Assembly (NCBI GenBank): GCA_951217055.1
Contig: OX578285.1
Location: forward strand, 59,989,102-60,053,101
Direction: 5' to 3'
Source: Gerris lacustris
Taxonomy: Eukaryota; Arthropoda; Insecta; Hemiptera; Gerridae
DNA: 64,000 nucleotides
Part shown: positions 11,755 to 22,929 of the stretch, piece by piece
Layout: each line of letters starts with the position of its first letter
Position numbering within the stretch: position 1 is the first letter of the stretch
Program-made: the position numbers and the translations under genes
The notes under the pieces: generated by a model
Databases searched by the model: none
Told to the model about the DNA's origin: nothing
Seen by the model: the letters and a program-made list of their open reading frames with translations, nothing else

Positions 11755-12183
11755 AATCGGCCATATTTTGTTTTCACTATGCTTACTAAAAAACATTTTG
11801 CGGGGAGAAACTTACATTGTCTTAATATACCTGAAAATATCTTTAAATCAAAGAGTGGGGGAAGAGTGTCCCATAGAGGGTGTCCCTTGTCCCTCGCCCT
11901 GCTCCGTCCGCGTTTCATAGATGCAAGTCGCCTTGACTTATTGATAAGCTGGGCGAGCACCAGCCCCTTAGTCACGCTGGCTCCCCTAAATCTACCTGAA
12001 AAGATCTTTAAAATGGTATGTGACATGCTATATAACCATTAACTTTCTTTGCACCACCATTTTGGCCATATTTGTTTTCAATATACTTACCAGGAAACAT
12101 TTTGCGGGGAGAAACTTACATAGTCTTAACCTACCTGAAAAGATCTTTAAAATTGTATGTGACATGCATTATAAACATTAAAT
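11755..12183. repeat. Direct duplication split by a GC-rich insert
   Basis: The block TTTTGCGGGGAGAAACTTAC occurs near 11797 and near 12101, preceded in both by GGCCATAT..TGTTTTCA. Its continuation, CCTGAAAAGATCTTTAAA, occurs near 11996 and 12135. In the first copy the two halves are separated by a conspicuously GC-rich segment (about 11853-11990, starting GAGTGGGGGAAGAGTGTCCC). This looks like a duplicated unit into which something inserted. The 98-codon plus frame and 122-codon minus frame here arise from this insert and do not resemble a known family. Confidence 0.5.
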
Positions 12184-12650
12184 TTCTTTATCTACGATTG
12201 ATACGAAATATAAACATTGTATCTCTGTTTAGATGCGTAGAAAGTGATTCTTTACGTACTTGTATTCATTGCGCTTGCGCGTCTCATAGTTCTGAAGAAT
12301 TCCTCTTCTTTACCACCCTAGGGCGGTAAAGAAGAAGAATTCTTCAGCTTTACGCACGATTAGCGAGTTTGTTTACATTTAACAAAACTAATTTGCTGTT
12401 CTTTTATTTAAGTACATAACTGTTTATATCGAGTTTTTAGTGAAAAACAATGAGTGAATCAAGTGACTTTGACGAAAATGTGGAGAATAATAATTCTCCA
12501 GAATTAATTGATTCGGCAAAAAATACAACTCAAGAATTAATGCCATCTTTATCAAGAGAGATACGAACTTACATACAGCAAGTTTATTTTTTTCTGTATT
12601 TATTATTTAAATCTAACAATCGTAGATAAAGTACGGTACACAACTCGTGC
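12184..12650 (+). mobile_element. F2 DNA element, copy a, with short ORF
   Basis: The ends show the inverted pair TTTATCTACGATTG (near 12189) and CAATCGTAGATAAA (near 12617). The interior has a near-perfect hairpin around CTTTACCACCCTAGGGCGGT (about 12290-12345) and a 59-codon ORF (12450-12629). Two further copies lie at 43745-44290 and 57245-57785 on the minus strand. Beyond the inner inverted pair all three share GTACGGTAC (or its complement) and a CATTTTGCAT block, so the full element is larger than the inner pair. Superfamily not determined; no target duplication identified. Confidence 0.6.
12450..12629 (+). CDS. Short ORF carried by F2 element
   Basis: The 59-codon frame starts MSESSDFDENVENNNSPELI and is acidic and asparagine-rich at its N-terminus, like the disordered start of many transposon-encoded proteins. 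The same reading begins at an ATG at the matching place in the copy at 43745-44290 (MIDLSDYDENEENNTPPE). The copy at 57245-57785 matches in diverged form (MTKSHYDENKENNKPPE). Both of those carry indels or stops later in the frame. The last 15 residues run into the terminal repeat and are hydrophobic, so the real coding part probably stops earlier or was followed by an intron. I assign no function. It may be the residual first exon of the parent transposon's protein. Confidence 0.3.
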   Translation: MSESSDFDENVENNNSPELIDSAKNTTQELMPSLSREIRTYIQQVYFFLYLLFKSNNRR

Positions 12651-12734
12651 GAAAACGGCATTTTGCATTGCTCGTTCGGCCATATTTGTTTTCAAAATGC
12701 CGGCAAGGAATGGAAATTTTGGATATGACTGTTA

Positions 12735-13120
12735 TCTCTAAATCTTTTTCAGTTTTCCTGTCTGATTAAATAACATTGTGATGTATAACGGTTTACAATA
12801 AATTAGCACATTAATAAAAGAAAAATCAGGTGAGTTTAGCATTTTGACGTCTTATGGCCATTTATAGCCCAAGAGAGTCTCGCTGCAACAAATATTTGTT
12901 GCTCTACTATATACTTTAAGATAAAATTATTTCTTAGTTATTCTTCTTTACGTCTGCTGTTAGAAATGTTTTTCAGTGTTCCCGTCTGTTTATTAACACG
13001 TGATAATATTTAACTGTTTACAATAAATTCGCACATTATTAATAAAAGAATAATCAGCTGAGTTTAGCATTTTGACGTCTTATGGCCATTTTTAGCTCGA
13101 AAGACTCTCGCTGGTAATTC
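12735..13120. repeat. Pair of ~150-bp direct repeats
   Basis: The block ending GCATTTTGACGTCTTATGGC occurs near 12838 and near 13068. Each is preceded by matching AACxGTTTACAATAAATT and CAGxxTTCCxGTCTG strings and followed by an AGxCTCTCGCTG block. The copies start about 12740 and 12970. Confidence 0.65.
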
Positions 13121-13844
13121 TTATGGTTATTTATTTTTTAAATTGAGACCTTGGCATTTTATTATACCTGGTATCTGTTCCACAATCGGTGTGAATATCA
13201 AAACAATCTAAAACAATAAATATATACCTATCTAGTCTAATGAACTCAATGTATTTATTTGTTTACAATTTCTTTATTGTTAATAGATTTTATTAGTATA
13301 TTATTTCTTAAGATGAACCAATAAAAGCTTTTATAACTGGTTAAAATAATTATTAATAATAAATTATGTAAAGAAAATAATAACAATGCTGATAAATAAA
13401 TTCAGTCATTATATTAGCTGCAATTATAATTTTGAATAATTATTATCAATTTATTTATTAATTGCATAGTTTAATAATGCTACTTGACCCTTGTTTTTCT
13501 CTAGCAAATGTTGAAATTTATATACATTTATACAAATCCTAATACATCTGACTGACGATCACCACGATATCAATGGAAACCACGACTGAATTTGCTATCG
13601 CTTTTATGATATGAATAACTATTTAATAAGGGTCATAGAAGTAAGAGAGGTATTTAGAAAACTCTGTGGCATCAAGATAATTTGATGTTCATAATTAACT
13701 ATTATTAATGTTTATAATAATTTTGATGCTTCTTGGTGGTCGTTTATAAACGCATATCAGGTTCAAAACCAAAAACATTAATAATAAGACACTGCGCCTG
13801 CGTAGCGAATCTAACTACTAACTATTGTCTTATCTAGATTTGCT
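13121..13844. other. No recognisable feature
   Basis: AT-rich sequence. No coding, RNA or repeat-end signal was seen. Confidence 0.45.
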
Positions 13845-15375
13845 ATGATTTTTGACGAATATTGATTGGACCACTCGTTGGACAAAGTATCTTTCTTGCT
13901 ATATTTTAATATTTAGCTTAATCTAAAAAGAGTTACTTTTACCGAGATTTTGTGAATTTTACTTAACGTGATTAGAACTCAAAAAGAAAATTGATTCGAC
14001 CACACGTTGGACAAAGTATCTTTCTTGGTATATTTTAATTAGCTTAATCTAAAAAGAGTTACTTTTACCGAGATTTTGTGAAACTAACTAATAGTAATTA
14101 GAAAACTCAAAGAGAAACTTGATTCGACTACATGTTGGACAAATTATCTTTCATGCTACATTTTAATCTAGCGTAATCTAAAATTAAAATGATTTCTACC
14201 GAGATTTTGTAAATCTTACTCATAGTGAAAAGAGCTCAAAGAGAAAATTTATTCGACTCCTCGTTAGACAAAGTATCTTTCTTGGTATATTTTAATATAT
14301 AGCTTAATCTAAAAAGAGTTACTTTTACCGAGATTTTTTGAATTTTACTCAACGTGATTAGAACTCAAAGAGAAAATTGATTCGACCACACGTTGGACAA
14401 AGTATCTTTCTTGGTATATTTTAATTAGCTTAATCTAAAAAGAGTTACTTTTACCGAGGTTTTGTGAAACTAACTAATAGTAATTAGAAAACTCAAAGAG
14501 AAACTTGATTCGACTACATGTTGGACAAATTATCTTTCATGCTACATTTTAATCTAGCGTAATCTAAAATTAAAATGATTACCGAGATTTTGTAAATCTT
14601 ACTCATAGTGAAAAGAGCTCAAAGAAAAAATTTATTCGACTCCTCGTTAGACAAAGTATCTTTCTTGGTATATTTTAATATATAGCTTAATCTAAAAAGA
14701 GTTACTTTTACCGAGATTTTTTGAATTTTACTCAACGTGATTAGAACTCAAAGAGAAAACTGATTCGACCACACGTTGGACAAAGTATCTTTCTTGGTAT
14801 ATTTTAATTAGCTTAATCTAAAAAGAGTTACTTTTACCGAGATTTTTTGAATTTTACTCAACGTGATTAGAACTCAAAGAGAAAATTGATTCGACCACAC
14901 GTTGGACAAAGTATCTTTCTTGGTATATTTTAATTAGCTTAATCTAAAAAGAGTTACTTTTACCGAGATTTTGTGAAACTCACTAATAGTGATTAGAACT
15001 CAAAGAGAAACACGATTCGACCACATGTTGGGCAAATTATCTTTCATGCTATATTTTAATCTAGCGTAATCTAAAATTAAAATGATTTCTACCGAGATTT
15101 TGTAAATCTTACTCATAGTGAATAGAGGTCAAAGAGAAAATTTATTCGACTCCTCGTTGGACAAAGTATCTTTCTTGCTATATTTTAATATAGTTTAATC
15201 TAAAATGAAAATTAGTTATTTTTACCGCGATTTTAAATCTTACTCATAGCGAATAAAACTCAAAGAGAAAATTGATTCGACCACTTGATGGACAAATTAT
15301 CTTTCATGTTATATTTTAATATAGCGTAATCTGAAAGAAAAAATATTTCTACCGAGATTTTGTGAATCTTACTTA
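13845..15375. repeat. ~127-bp satellite with higher-order period
   Basis: About twelve tandem units, each with a landmark of the form TTGGACAAAGTATCTTTC (variants TTAGACAAA and TTGGGCAAATTATC). The landmarks lie near 13877, 14005, 14133, 14266, 14392, 14520, 14647, 14773, 14898, 15027, 15158 and 15287. Units 2-4 match units 5-7 better than their immediate neighbours, offset by about 385 bp. That indicates a three-unit higher-order repeat produced by unequal exchange. No coding. Confidence 0.85.
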
Positions 15376-15434
15376 TAGTTTTCTTAATTGATCAGTTTAT
15401 TGTATTGTAAAAACAGATAAACCTCATTAGCAAA

Positions 15435-15836
15435 TGTTTATTACAGACCAGTTTGGACCACTTGAGTTTTCATTAGTGAAACAGCCAATTTAGGTCGTCC
15501 ATACCGGTCTATAATAAACATTTTATATTTTTATAAAATGTTTATTATAGACCAGTTTGGACCACTTGAGTTTTCATTAGTGAAACAGCCAATTTAGGTC
15601 GTCCATACCGGTCTATAATAAACATTTTATATTTTTATAAAATGTTTATTACAGACCAGTTTGGACCACTTGAGTTTTCATTAGTGAAACAGCCAATTTA
15701 GGTCGTCCATACCGGTCTATAATAAACATTTTATATTTTTATAAAATGTTTATTATAGACCAGTTTGGACCACTTGAGTTTTCATTAGTGAAACAGCCAA
15801 TTTAGGTCGTCCATACCGGTCTATTATAAACATTTC
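15435..15836. repeat. Four tandem 104-bp palindromic units
   Basis: Units are spaced exactly 104 bp by the landmark AGACCAGTTTGGACCACTTG (15445, 15549, 15653, 15757) and are almost identical. Each unit is itself an inverted repeat: AATGTTTATTATAGACC at one end and GGTCTATAATAAACATT at the other, so each monomer would fold back on itself. Near-identity implies recent amplification. Confidence 0.85.
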
Positions 15837-15860
15837 ATAATGTATTTTATATTTTTATAA

Positions 15861-16388
15861 TAGTATATTATGTTACTAGGCTGTGAAGTGAGTTTTTTCT
15901 TTACCGCGGCAATTACATTTACTGTCGAGCGAAGCCAGACAGTAAATATTGCCAAGGTAAAGAAAAAACACTTCACAGTCGCGTAGCATATGCTATTTTT
16001 TCCGAGGTAGCAGACAATGAAAAAACATTAAATATTAATCACTAATCAATATATAATAATAACAAATATTAGTACATACTTAAGACTTAACAAAAGAAAC
16101 CTTAAAAAGAGGTTACACTATAAGAAAAGATAAATAAAACGCATTGACATCTAGCGGATTTTAATCGTACTAGAAGCATTTCTACAAAGACTGCAGCACT
16201 ACTAACGGAAGTTTTGACAACTACCCGCCGGACATAAAAAATCTTTTAGTTCCTAGGACGTAAAAGATTTTTTCTTTACAGCTAGGAGTAATGAAAAGAT
16301 TTTTTAAGTCCACGTAATGAAAAAATGGATTTTAGCTATGTCTTTTAGGCTCTAAAGTTACTATTTCACAGCCTACCACGGAAAAAAT
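15861..16388 (+). mobile_element. 525-bp element, left of an inverted pair
   Basis: Almost the exact reverse complement of 17094-17616. It begins TAGTATATTATGTTACTAGG and ends CCTACCACGGAAAAAATA. The internal ends are GGCTGTGAAGTG and CTATTTCACAGCC, an imperfect terminal inverted repeat. The first 110 bp contain a further hairpin in which CTGTGAAGTG..TTTCTTTACC is mirrored by GGTAAAGAAAAAACACTTCACAG. No ORF. Interpreted as a non-autonomous DNA element. Confidence 0.7.
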
Positions 16389-16984
16389 ACATTATAAGCT
16401 AATCAATTTTTCTCTTTAATTATTTAATTTATTATGAATGAGTTCAACAAAGTGACATTTTTTCAATTAGAGAGGAAAACAAATTAGGAAATATACAACT
16501 TGATAAAAACTTCTTTGATTAAGTTTTTTTTTTTGAGAATGTAGCGTAAAATTAATCATTTTTAACTTCTTGTTTATAAATGTTTTTTAAAATGGTTTAT
16601 CTTTAATACAATTGTTCTGTTGAATTTGTTATCGATTAACTTTAAATATTATATTATAAGTTTTATAAAAACAAGACTTTATTAACTCTTAAACAATACA
16701 ATATAGTTTCATTTTTATGTTTTTTAAGTATAGTTTGAAAATGGTAAATTGTTATCTTAAATAATGGCGTGATGATTCGTAAAACTTTTGTTTTACAAAC
16801 ATCAGTAGTGCCTTTAAATAAAAATAGTTTACTTAACTTTTCATTTGTTTTATTATTAAGTATCTATTTTTCCAATAAACACGATAATATATATATTTTT
16901 TATTGAAATGTTTAAATTAAATAGATTTTAAATACGCACGAGCTGCCGACAATTTAAAATATACAACAGCATAACTAAAGATAA
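16389..16984. other. AT-rich interior between inverted elements
   Basis: About 600 bp of very AT-rich sequence between the two inverted 525-bp elements. No feature seen. Confidence 0.45.
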
Positions 16985-17805
16985 TATCTGAATATTTTAA
17001 TGGTACTAGAGCATAATAACAGAATATATTTTAATGGTACTAGAGCATAATAACAGAATATATTTTAATGGTACTAGAGCATAATAACAGAATATATTTT
17101 TTCCGTGGTAGGCTGTGAAATAGTAACTTTAGAGCCTAAAAACATAGCTAAAATCCATTTTTTCATTACGTGGACTTAAAAAAATCTTTTCATTACTCCT
17201 AGCTGTAAAGAAAAATTCTTTTACGTCCTAAAAGATTTTTATTTTCCGGCGGGTAGTTGTCAAAACATCCGTTAGTACCGCTGCAGTCTTTGTAGATATG
17301 CTTCTAGTACGATTAAAATCCGCTAGATGTCAATGCGTTTTATTTATCTTTTCTTATAGTGTAACCTCTTTTTAAGGTTTCTTTTTTTAAGTCTTAAGTA
17401 TGTACTAATATTTGTTATTATTATATATTGATTAGTGATTAATATTTAATGTTTTTTCATTGTCTGCTACCTCGGAAAAAATAGCATATGCTACGCGACT
17501 GTGAAGTGTTTTTTCTTTACCTTGGCAATATTTACTGTCTCGCTTCGCTCGACAGTAAATGTAATTGCCGCGGTAAAGAAAAAACTCACTTCACAGCCTA
17601 GTAACATAATATACTATTAATGGTACAAGAGCATAATAACAGAATATTTTAATCGTTCAAGAGCATAATAACAGAATATGTTAATGGTACTAGAGCACAA
17701 TAATATAATATATTTTAATGGTACAAGAGCATAATAACAGAATATTTTACTAGTGTCAGCGCATAATAACAGAATACATATTTTAATAGCACAAGAGAGA
17801 ATAAT
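16985..17805. repeat. 34-bp minisatellite, interrupted
   Basis: Units of 34 bp around AATGGTACTAGAGCATAATA repeat at 17001, 17035 and 17069, break off at about 17093, and resume with more diverged units from 17617 to about 17805. The break is exactly filled by the 525-bp element, so the array is older than that insertion. The minus-strand frame over the right half is a by-product of the repeat. Confidence 0.8.
17094..17616 (-). mobile_element. 525-bp element, right of an inverted pair
   Basis: Inverted partner of 15861-16388. It splits the 34-bp array, which shows that it behaves as a discrete unit of insertion rather than as one arm of a fixed palindrome. The differences between the two copies are a few substitutions and small indels, such as a 2-base change in the GACAGTAAAT hairpin loop. 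Confidence 0.7.
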
Positions 17806-18389
17806 CATTTATATAACCGAGTCGTATTCCCTGTTTTGTCGCAAATATGTTTAAAATATATCGGTATGGTACTAAATATTAATAATATACCGTTACATTA
17901 CAGTAAGAACTTATTTATTCCGGCTGATTTATTTATTTATTACCTAACAGTAGATGCATTCATTTCTATACCGTACGATAATTGCCCAACCCAGGGGCGT
18001 GGTCATTAACATCCTTAAGCATTTAAAAAATAAATAATTTGAAAAACCTTTAAAGTGATAATTCAATGACAAAACAAACAAATATTTTTCTCTCTCATAT
18101 ATATAATATAATAATAATATTATTACGTCAATAAATACATTAACGTTTAAAATGAAAAATAATTGTTAAAATAATTTCCTAAGTTACTTGCTAAGAAAGA
18201 TAAAGAAAGTAATTAAAAATTGCGTGGAGAAAGATAAGATTATTTAGTGTTAAACGAAAACTATAAATTAAAAAAGACATGATAAATTAATTAACTTGCA
18301 TAAAAATATATATATTATAGTGAAATGACTGAGAATGCTCTTTCAAGCTGGTTCATAATAACTAATAACCTATTACTTTTTTATATTGC
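17806..18389. other. No recognisable feature
   Basis: Very AT-rich sequence between the 34-bp array and a tandem duplication. Nothing supported. Confidence 0.45.
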
Positions 18390-19260
18390 TAATTTTAAGG
18401 AGTCTTTGGACACCGGAAATCCGAGTTCTATTCCCTACTCCAGTAGCTACTTAAGTAAAGTTGTTGCCGTCTTTTCAATTGCTGATACAGCGGTTTATAT
18501 TGCTAATTTTAAGGAGTCTTTGGTAGCTCAGTGCTATCTTTCATGCTTTGGACGCCAGAAACCCTAGTTTTACTCCAGTAGCTACACAATTCAAGTGGTT
18601 GGCGTCCTTGGTAGCGTATTGCTATCATTGACACTTTGGATGCCAGAAACCCTATATGTAGTTCTATTCCCGACTTCGGTAGCTACATAAGTAAAGTGGC
18701 TGGCGTCTTTCCAATTTCCTTATGCCAATTACAGCGGTTTAATTACCAAGAACTCCAATGCTTCCCAGGACTCCTTAAAATTAGCAATACAAACCTCTGT
18801 AAAGTGGGTGGCGTCTTCAGTAGCTATATAAGTAAAGTTGCTGGCGTCTTTTCAATTGCTGATACAGCGGTTTATATTGCTAATTTTAAGGAGTCTTTGG
18901 TAGCTCAGTGCTATCTTTCATGCTTTGGACGCCAGAAACCCTAGTTTTACTCCAGTAGCTACACAATTCAAGTGGTTGGCGTCCTTGGTAGCGTATTGCT
19001 ATCATTGACACTTTGGATGCCAGAAACCCTATATGTAGTTCTATTCCCGACTTCGGTAGCTACATAAGTAAAGTGGCTGGCGTCTTTCCAATTTCCTTAT
19101 GCCAATTACAGCGGTTTAATTACCAAGAACTCCAATGCTTCCCAGGACTCCTTAAAATTAGCAATACAAACCTCTGTAAAGTGGGTGGCGTCTTCAGTAG
19201 CTATATAAGTAAAGTTGCTGGCGTCTTTCCAATTGCAAATGCCAATTACAGCGGTTTATA
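18390..19260. repeat. 377-bp tandem duplication
   Basis: The segment from about 18453 repeats, almost base for base, from 18830, and a third partial copy starts near 19207. The landmark GACGCCAGAAACCCTAGTTT occurs at about 18548 and 18925. Within each unit shorter related blocks recur in both orientations (CAGCGGTTTA..TTGCTAATTTTAAGGAGTC and its complement GACTCCTTAAAATTAGCAA), so the unit itself grew from smaller inverted pieces. Open frames of 80-102 codons run through, but the repeated protein segment simply mirrors the DNA duplication and I do not call it a gene. Confidence 0.8.
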
Positions 19261-19500
19261 TTGATGGAGCGAGACAGGGCGCCGGTTTCAGAGGGGGTGC
19301 CAAAAAATCCGGAACTCTCGGAAATCGCCGACCTTTTTTTGCTTGTCGAATGCCGGAAACTCGGAAACTACCACCCCCCTCGGTCTCCTAAAATAATAGG
19401 GGGCGCCATAAATATGGTCTGTCCAGGGCGTCATGTACCTTAGGTCGGGGCCTGCTTGTACAGGCTGTTATTATTATTATTATTCTTTTATGTTTGTACT
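19261..19500 (+). mobile_element. GC-rich retroposon-like 3' end with (TTA)n tail
   Basis: A sharply GC-richer block of about 190 bp ends in a small hairpin, GCCTGCTTGTACAGGC (near 19449), directly followed by (TTA)n. A terminal hairpin plus short-unit microsatellite is a common 3' end for LINEs and SINEs. A 60-codon frame runs from 19261 to 19443 and resembles no family I know. Class assignment is inference. Confidence 0.35.
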
Positions 19501-20455
19501 TCGTGTTATTACCTTATAGTAGAAGTACAAAAAGAATCATGTGACTTTTTTATTTCAGAATTGTCATTGGAAAATGTTTAAAAACAAGTTTTATTTCAAA
19601 ACTTCATTCAAAGGGATATCATTTTTTTTAGTTTTTTATTTTATAATGCGTATATAAAAAATAAATGTTTTTATTGAATTTTACATGCATTTTTATTTTT
19701 TTAATAATTTAAAAAAGATAGATCAAAGTACTACAGAATCAATATTATTTAACATAAATTGTTTACATTTCATAGTCATTATCTTATTTAGAATTATTAT
19801 TATTATTTTTCTTTCTAGTTACTTATTGTTTATTTAAAAATAATATTTATGTTTTAATAATAATGAATAAAAATTAAGTCGAAACATCAAGAAAATTGAA
19901 CTAACTAACGTAAAACATAAAAGGGAGATAAACACAAAAGTTTTGACGAAAAACATATAAATATATGATATCTTTATGTATGAATTATTAGTAGTATAGA
20001 TATGCGAGTTAGGAATTAGCTCTATGAACTGTAGATGGGGAAATTTAAGCATATATTTATACACATATGACGCAAACGGATGAAGATGTAGGAGGGCATA
20101 AAGCGAACATGTAAATTGACGTTGATTTGTATGCACCACAAATGTTCTGCGTGCTTTATTTTTAAATAGATGTTAAAACGCAAAACGGGTCTTTTATTCA
20201 TGTTTTGTATAAAGAATTATGTTGAAAAAAATTATTTTTAAATTACGAATGGTTTATGATTCTTAGTATAATTCTGATATTCTTGTTTATTATTATAACT
20301 TACCTTTAAGATTACCGTTCCTCTTTTATTATACTTTTTACACAACAATTAAGATTGACATGCATTTCTGACGTATTGAATATGCTTAAAATTTACTATT
20401 TTGTTTTACATTATCAATTTTAAAATTACCATCTGTCCAAATGAAAAACTTATAT
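19501..20455. other. No recognisable feature
   Basis: Nearly 1 kb of AT-rich sequence, with no coding or RNA signal. Confidence 0.5.
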
Positions 20456-21178
20456 ATTTTTAGGGTCCGTAGGCAAAACCAAGGACCCTTATATTTTCCT
20501 GCGTGTGTCTGTCCGTCCGTCCTCTCGCGTGCTCTCACGGCTACACCTTTCGTCCGATCACTTTGAAATTTGGCATGTATGTGTCTTGTACCTGCCCACA
20601 TATTTTAAAAATATAGCGACTTAAAAAAATTTCTTTTTTAAAAAATAGGGTAAAAAAAAGGGTTAAAATTATTTTATTTTTTTTTCGACACTGTGAGGGG
20701 TATCATATGAAAGGGTATGTCGAGCTGATTACAAAAATATATAATTCTTTAGATATAACTGTGACAGGGCGGGCGTGGGCAAGTTTGAAGTGGGTGTGAA
20801 ACGTGTCCCCCCCCCCCCCCTTCTATCTCGCTTATGTGAAGTGCAAAAAATCTGAAAAAATTCCTGAACATTCTTCGACCAAAAGTAAAGATACCACTTT
20901 TTGGAAATTTCGAAAAAAATATTATTTTATTTTTTATTGACAAAATACGTTTTTTATAGTTATGGTCTTTTCGATGTATTTATATGGTTGTAGTCCGGTT
21001 TAGTGGCAAAAAAATACTTTATCAGAGTGTGTTTTGAAAATATCAGACCCTTAGAATGGTTCAAAGTAAGCTTTTTAGCATTTTTAAAAAACACTGTTTA
21101 TACACTTTACAGTTAAACACTATATAGCGTGGCCTACGGACCCTCGCTGTGTGCTGACTAGCTCACACTTGACCTGTT
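20456..21178 (+). mobile_element. F3 element, copy a
   Basis: It starts AGGGTCCGTAGGC (20462) and ends with the complement GCCTACGGACCCT (about 21132-21144) plus a short tail CGCTGTGTGCTGACTAG. This gives a terminal inverted repeat of at least 13 bp. Close behind the start is a GTCTGTCCGTCCGTC run. The second copy at 47971-48756 matches along the whole length, including a C tract (near 20809) and TTCTTCGACCAAAAGTAAA. A GTCY run near a GGGTxCGTA start and a final CTCGCTGTGTG-like block recall repeats widespread in insect genomes, especially Lepidoptera. No ORF. Confidence 0.7.
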
Positions 21179-21334
21179 TATTGTTTATTTCTACTTCAGT
21201 CTTTACAACAGGGATTACAAGCTTATTCTCTTATAAGTAATCAAAACAAATGTTTCCTCTTTTATAACTATTATGGTTGCGACATTAAAAATTGTCATCT
21301 TGAAATATCGTTTAAGATTACATTTCTTTCTTTT

Positions 21335-21500
21335 TTTAGGGGTTCGTTGGTAAAACCAAAACAAGATTATAGTTTCGTTCCTGCGTGTCTGTCTGTATGT
21401 CACTCTGCACGGTTCCAATAACTTTTGAATCAAAAGAGATAAAAACATGAAACTTTGTAGTATTAAAGATCGATATGTCGCGCACACGGGAAAAATATTG
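21335..21500 (+). repeat. Diverged F3/GTCY-type fragment
   Basis: GGGGTTCGTTGGTAAAACC followed by CCTGCGTGTCTGTCTG matches the 5' part of F3 in diverged form, then similarity fades. A second such fragment, beginning TAGGGTACGTAGGCCAAACC, lies at about 22508-22620. Confidence 0.45.
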
Positions 21501-21611
21501 TGAACTTAAAATTATCAGCTGTTCATTTATTTATATCTTTAACGCCTACCGATATTTTCTAAGGCTTACTCATCTGTATATTATATAAAATCTAGATACT
21601 ACAAATTTACT

Positions 21612-22130
21612 GAGTTTGTAATGTCTGACTGACTCATGACGATATCTCTGGAACTACTGTACCAATGACCATAAAATGTTGTAGGTAGGTTTCTATTAAT
21701 TCCTAAGTAATAATAATAATAACAATACAAATTTATAATACCTACCTACAAAATTTCATGGTCATATAGGTTTAGTGGTTCCAGAGATATCGTGTTGAGT
21801 CCAAGGATCTTATATAAAGCGGATGTATGTAATGTTAAGAAGGGCTTTAAGGCAAAAAAGTGACCCCATGAAGGTAAGAGAAATTGGAGAAAAAGTCATA
21901 CTGCGCATGCTCCACGACCTTTGAACTGGGACAAATTACCTTTTTTAACAGGTTATAACCTGACACTATAAACAAATTCTTGGTAACCTATAACCAAGAG
22001 GAAGGTAATTTGTCCCATTGGAGCTAACATTTTACATATCTTCATGGGGTCACTTTTTTGCCTCAACCCTCTATCCCTTTTATATAAGATCCTTGGTTGA
22101 GTCACTCAGTCATTATAAACTACAGTCATC
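21612..22130. mobile_element. Outer palindromic element, host of a nested MITE
   Basis: The left arm (about 21612-21690, GACGATATCTCTGGAAC then CCTACCTACA-type end) is mirrored on the right (about 21740-21800, then 22097-22130 after the nested element). Joining across the nested insertion restores the palindrome, GATATCGTGTTGAGTCACTC against GACTGACTCATGACGATATC. So this foldback element was in place before the inner one arrived. Confidence 0.65.
21801..22096. mobile_element. Nested 296-bp MITE with TTGAGT duplication
   Basis: The ends are CCAAGGATCTTATATAAA and its complement TTTATATAAGATCCTTGG. TTGAGT flanks it on both sides (21795-21800, 22097-22102). Inner inverted pairs continue nearly to the centre: AAAAAAGTGACCCCATGAAG with CTTCATGGGGTCACTTTTTT, and GGGACAAATTACCTTTT with GAAGGTAATTTGTCCC. 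No coding capacity. Confidence 0.8.
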
Positions 22131-22929
22131 ATGATCTCAGTCAAGTATATTGATTGTTTATCTCTCTAATTGTCAAAAGCTTGTTTCATCATGACATTAA
22201 ACGCTTCTGCTAGTGGAAGTTTCATAACGCATTTTTGGTAGACAACCTTAAGTCATATTGATGAATCCCACCGGAGGTAACCTACGTATCAGTTATACTT
22301 AAGAGAACTATCTATCTATGTATTGTTTATAAATTTGTTGTTGTGAAAGCCGGATATGAGTAGGAGGCACTTTGGCGTACAAAAATAAGCATATACGTAC
22401 TTTGGCTCTATATATATACAATCTATTTTGAGGTTAATTCTATTTTTAGGGTTTCCTCTACTTTTGTAAATTAACTAAATTAATTATCTACTAAGTATTA
22501 TTAGAATAAAAGGTATTTAGGGTACGTAGGCCAAACCGGGGGTTTTCATAATTTTCTGCGTTTCTCTGTCTGGAGGTCGTTACCACACCTATTTCATTCG
22601 GAAAGTACCTACTAAACACAAACATTTTTAACTTTGAAGTTATGTTATGTGTAATAAACCCAAACACAAAAAAATATATATAGAAGCCCGAAAAATTCAT
22701 CCCAATTTTTTTTTTCGGAAATGCAACGTGTTAGTTTTAGCACCTATTTATCTTTGGGTCATGTTTCTTTTAAAATTTCGTTTTTCATGCTCGCCCCTCT
22801 ATTTCTTTGACAAACCAACGAAAATATCACAATTATTCTTTATCAAAAAACTAACAAAAAAATGTTTAGGAACTTGGCATACGTCGTAATATTTTGTAAG
22901 AAATAATTCCTTGAATATATAATCTTGGG
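22131..22929. other. No gene; minor repeat debris
   Basis: Holds the second diverged F3-like fragment (about 22508-22620). The 69- and 80-codon open frames overlapping it have low-complexity, AT-driven composition. Confidence 0.4.

Noticed and set aside
18325..19264. Frames of 80-102 codons with repeated segments
   Set aside because: The repetition mirrors the 377-bp DNA duplication exactly, and inverted blocks inside the unit argue against protein repeats.
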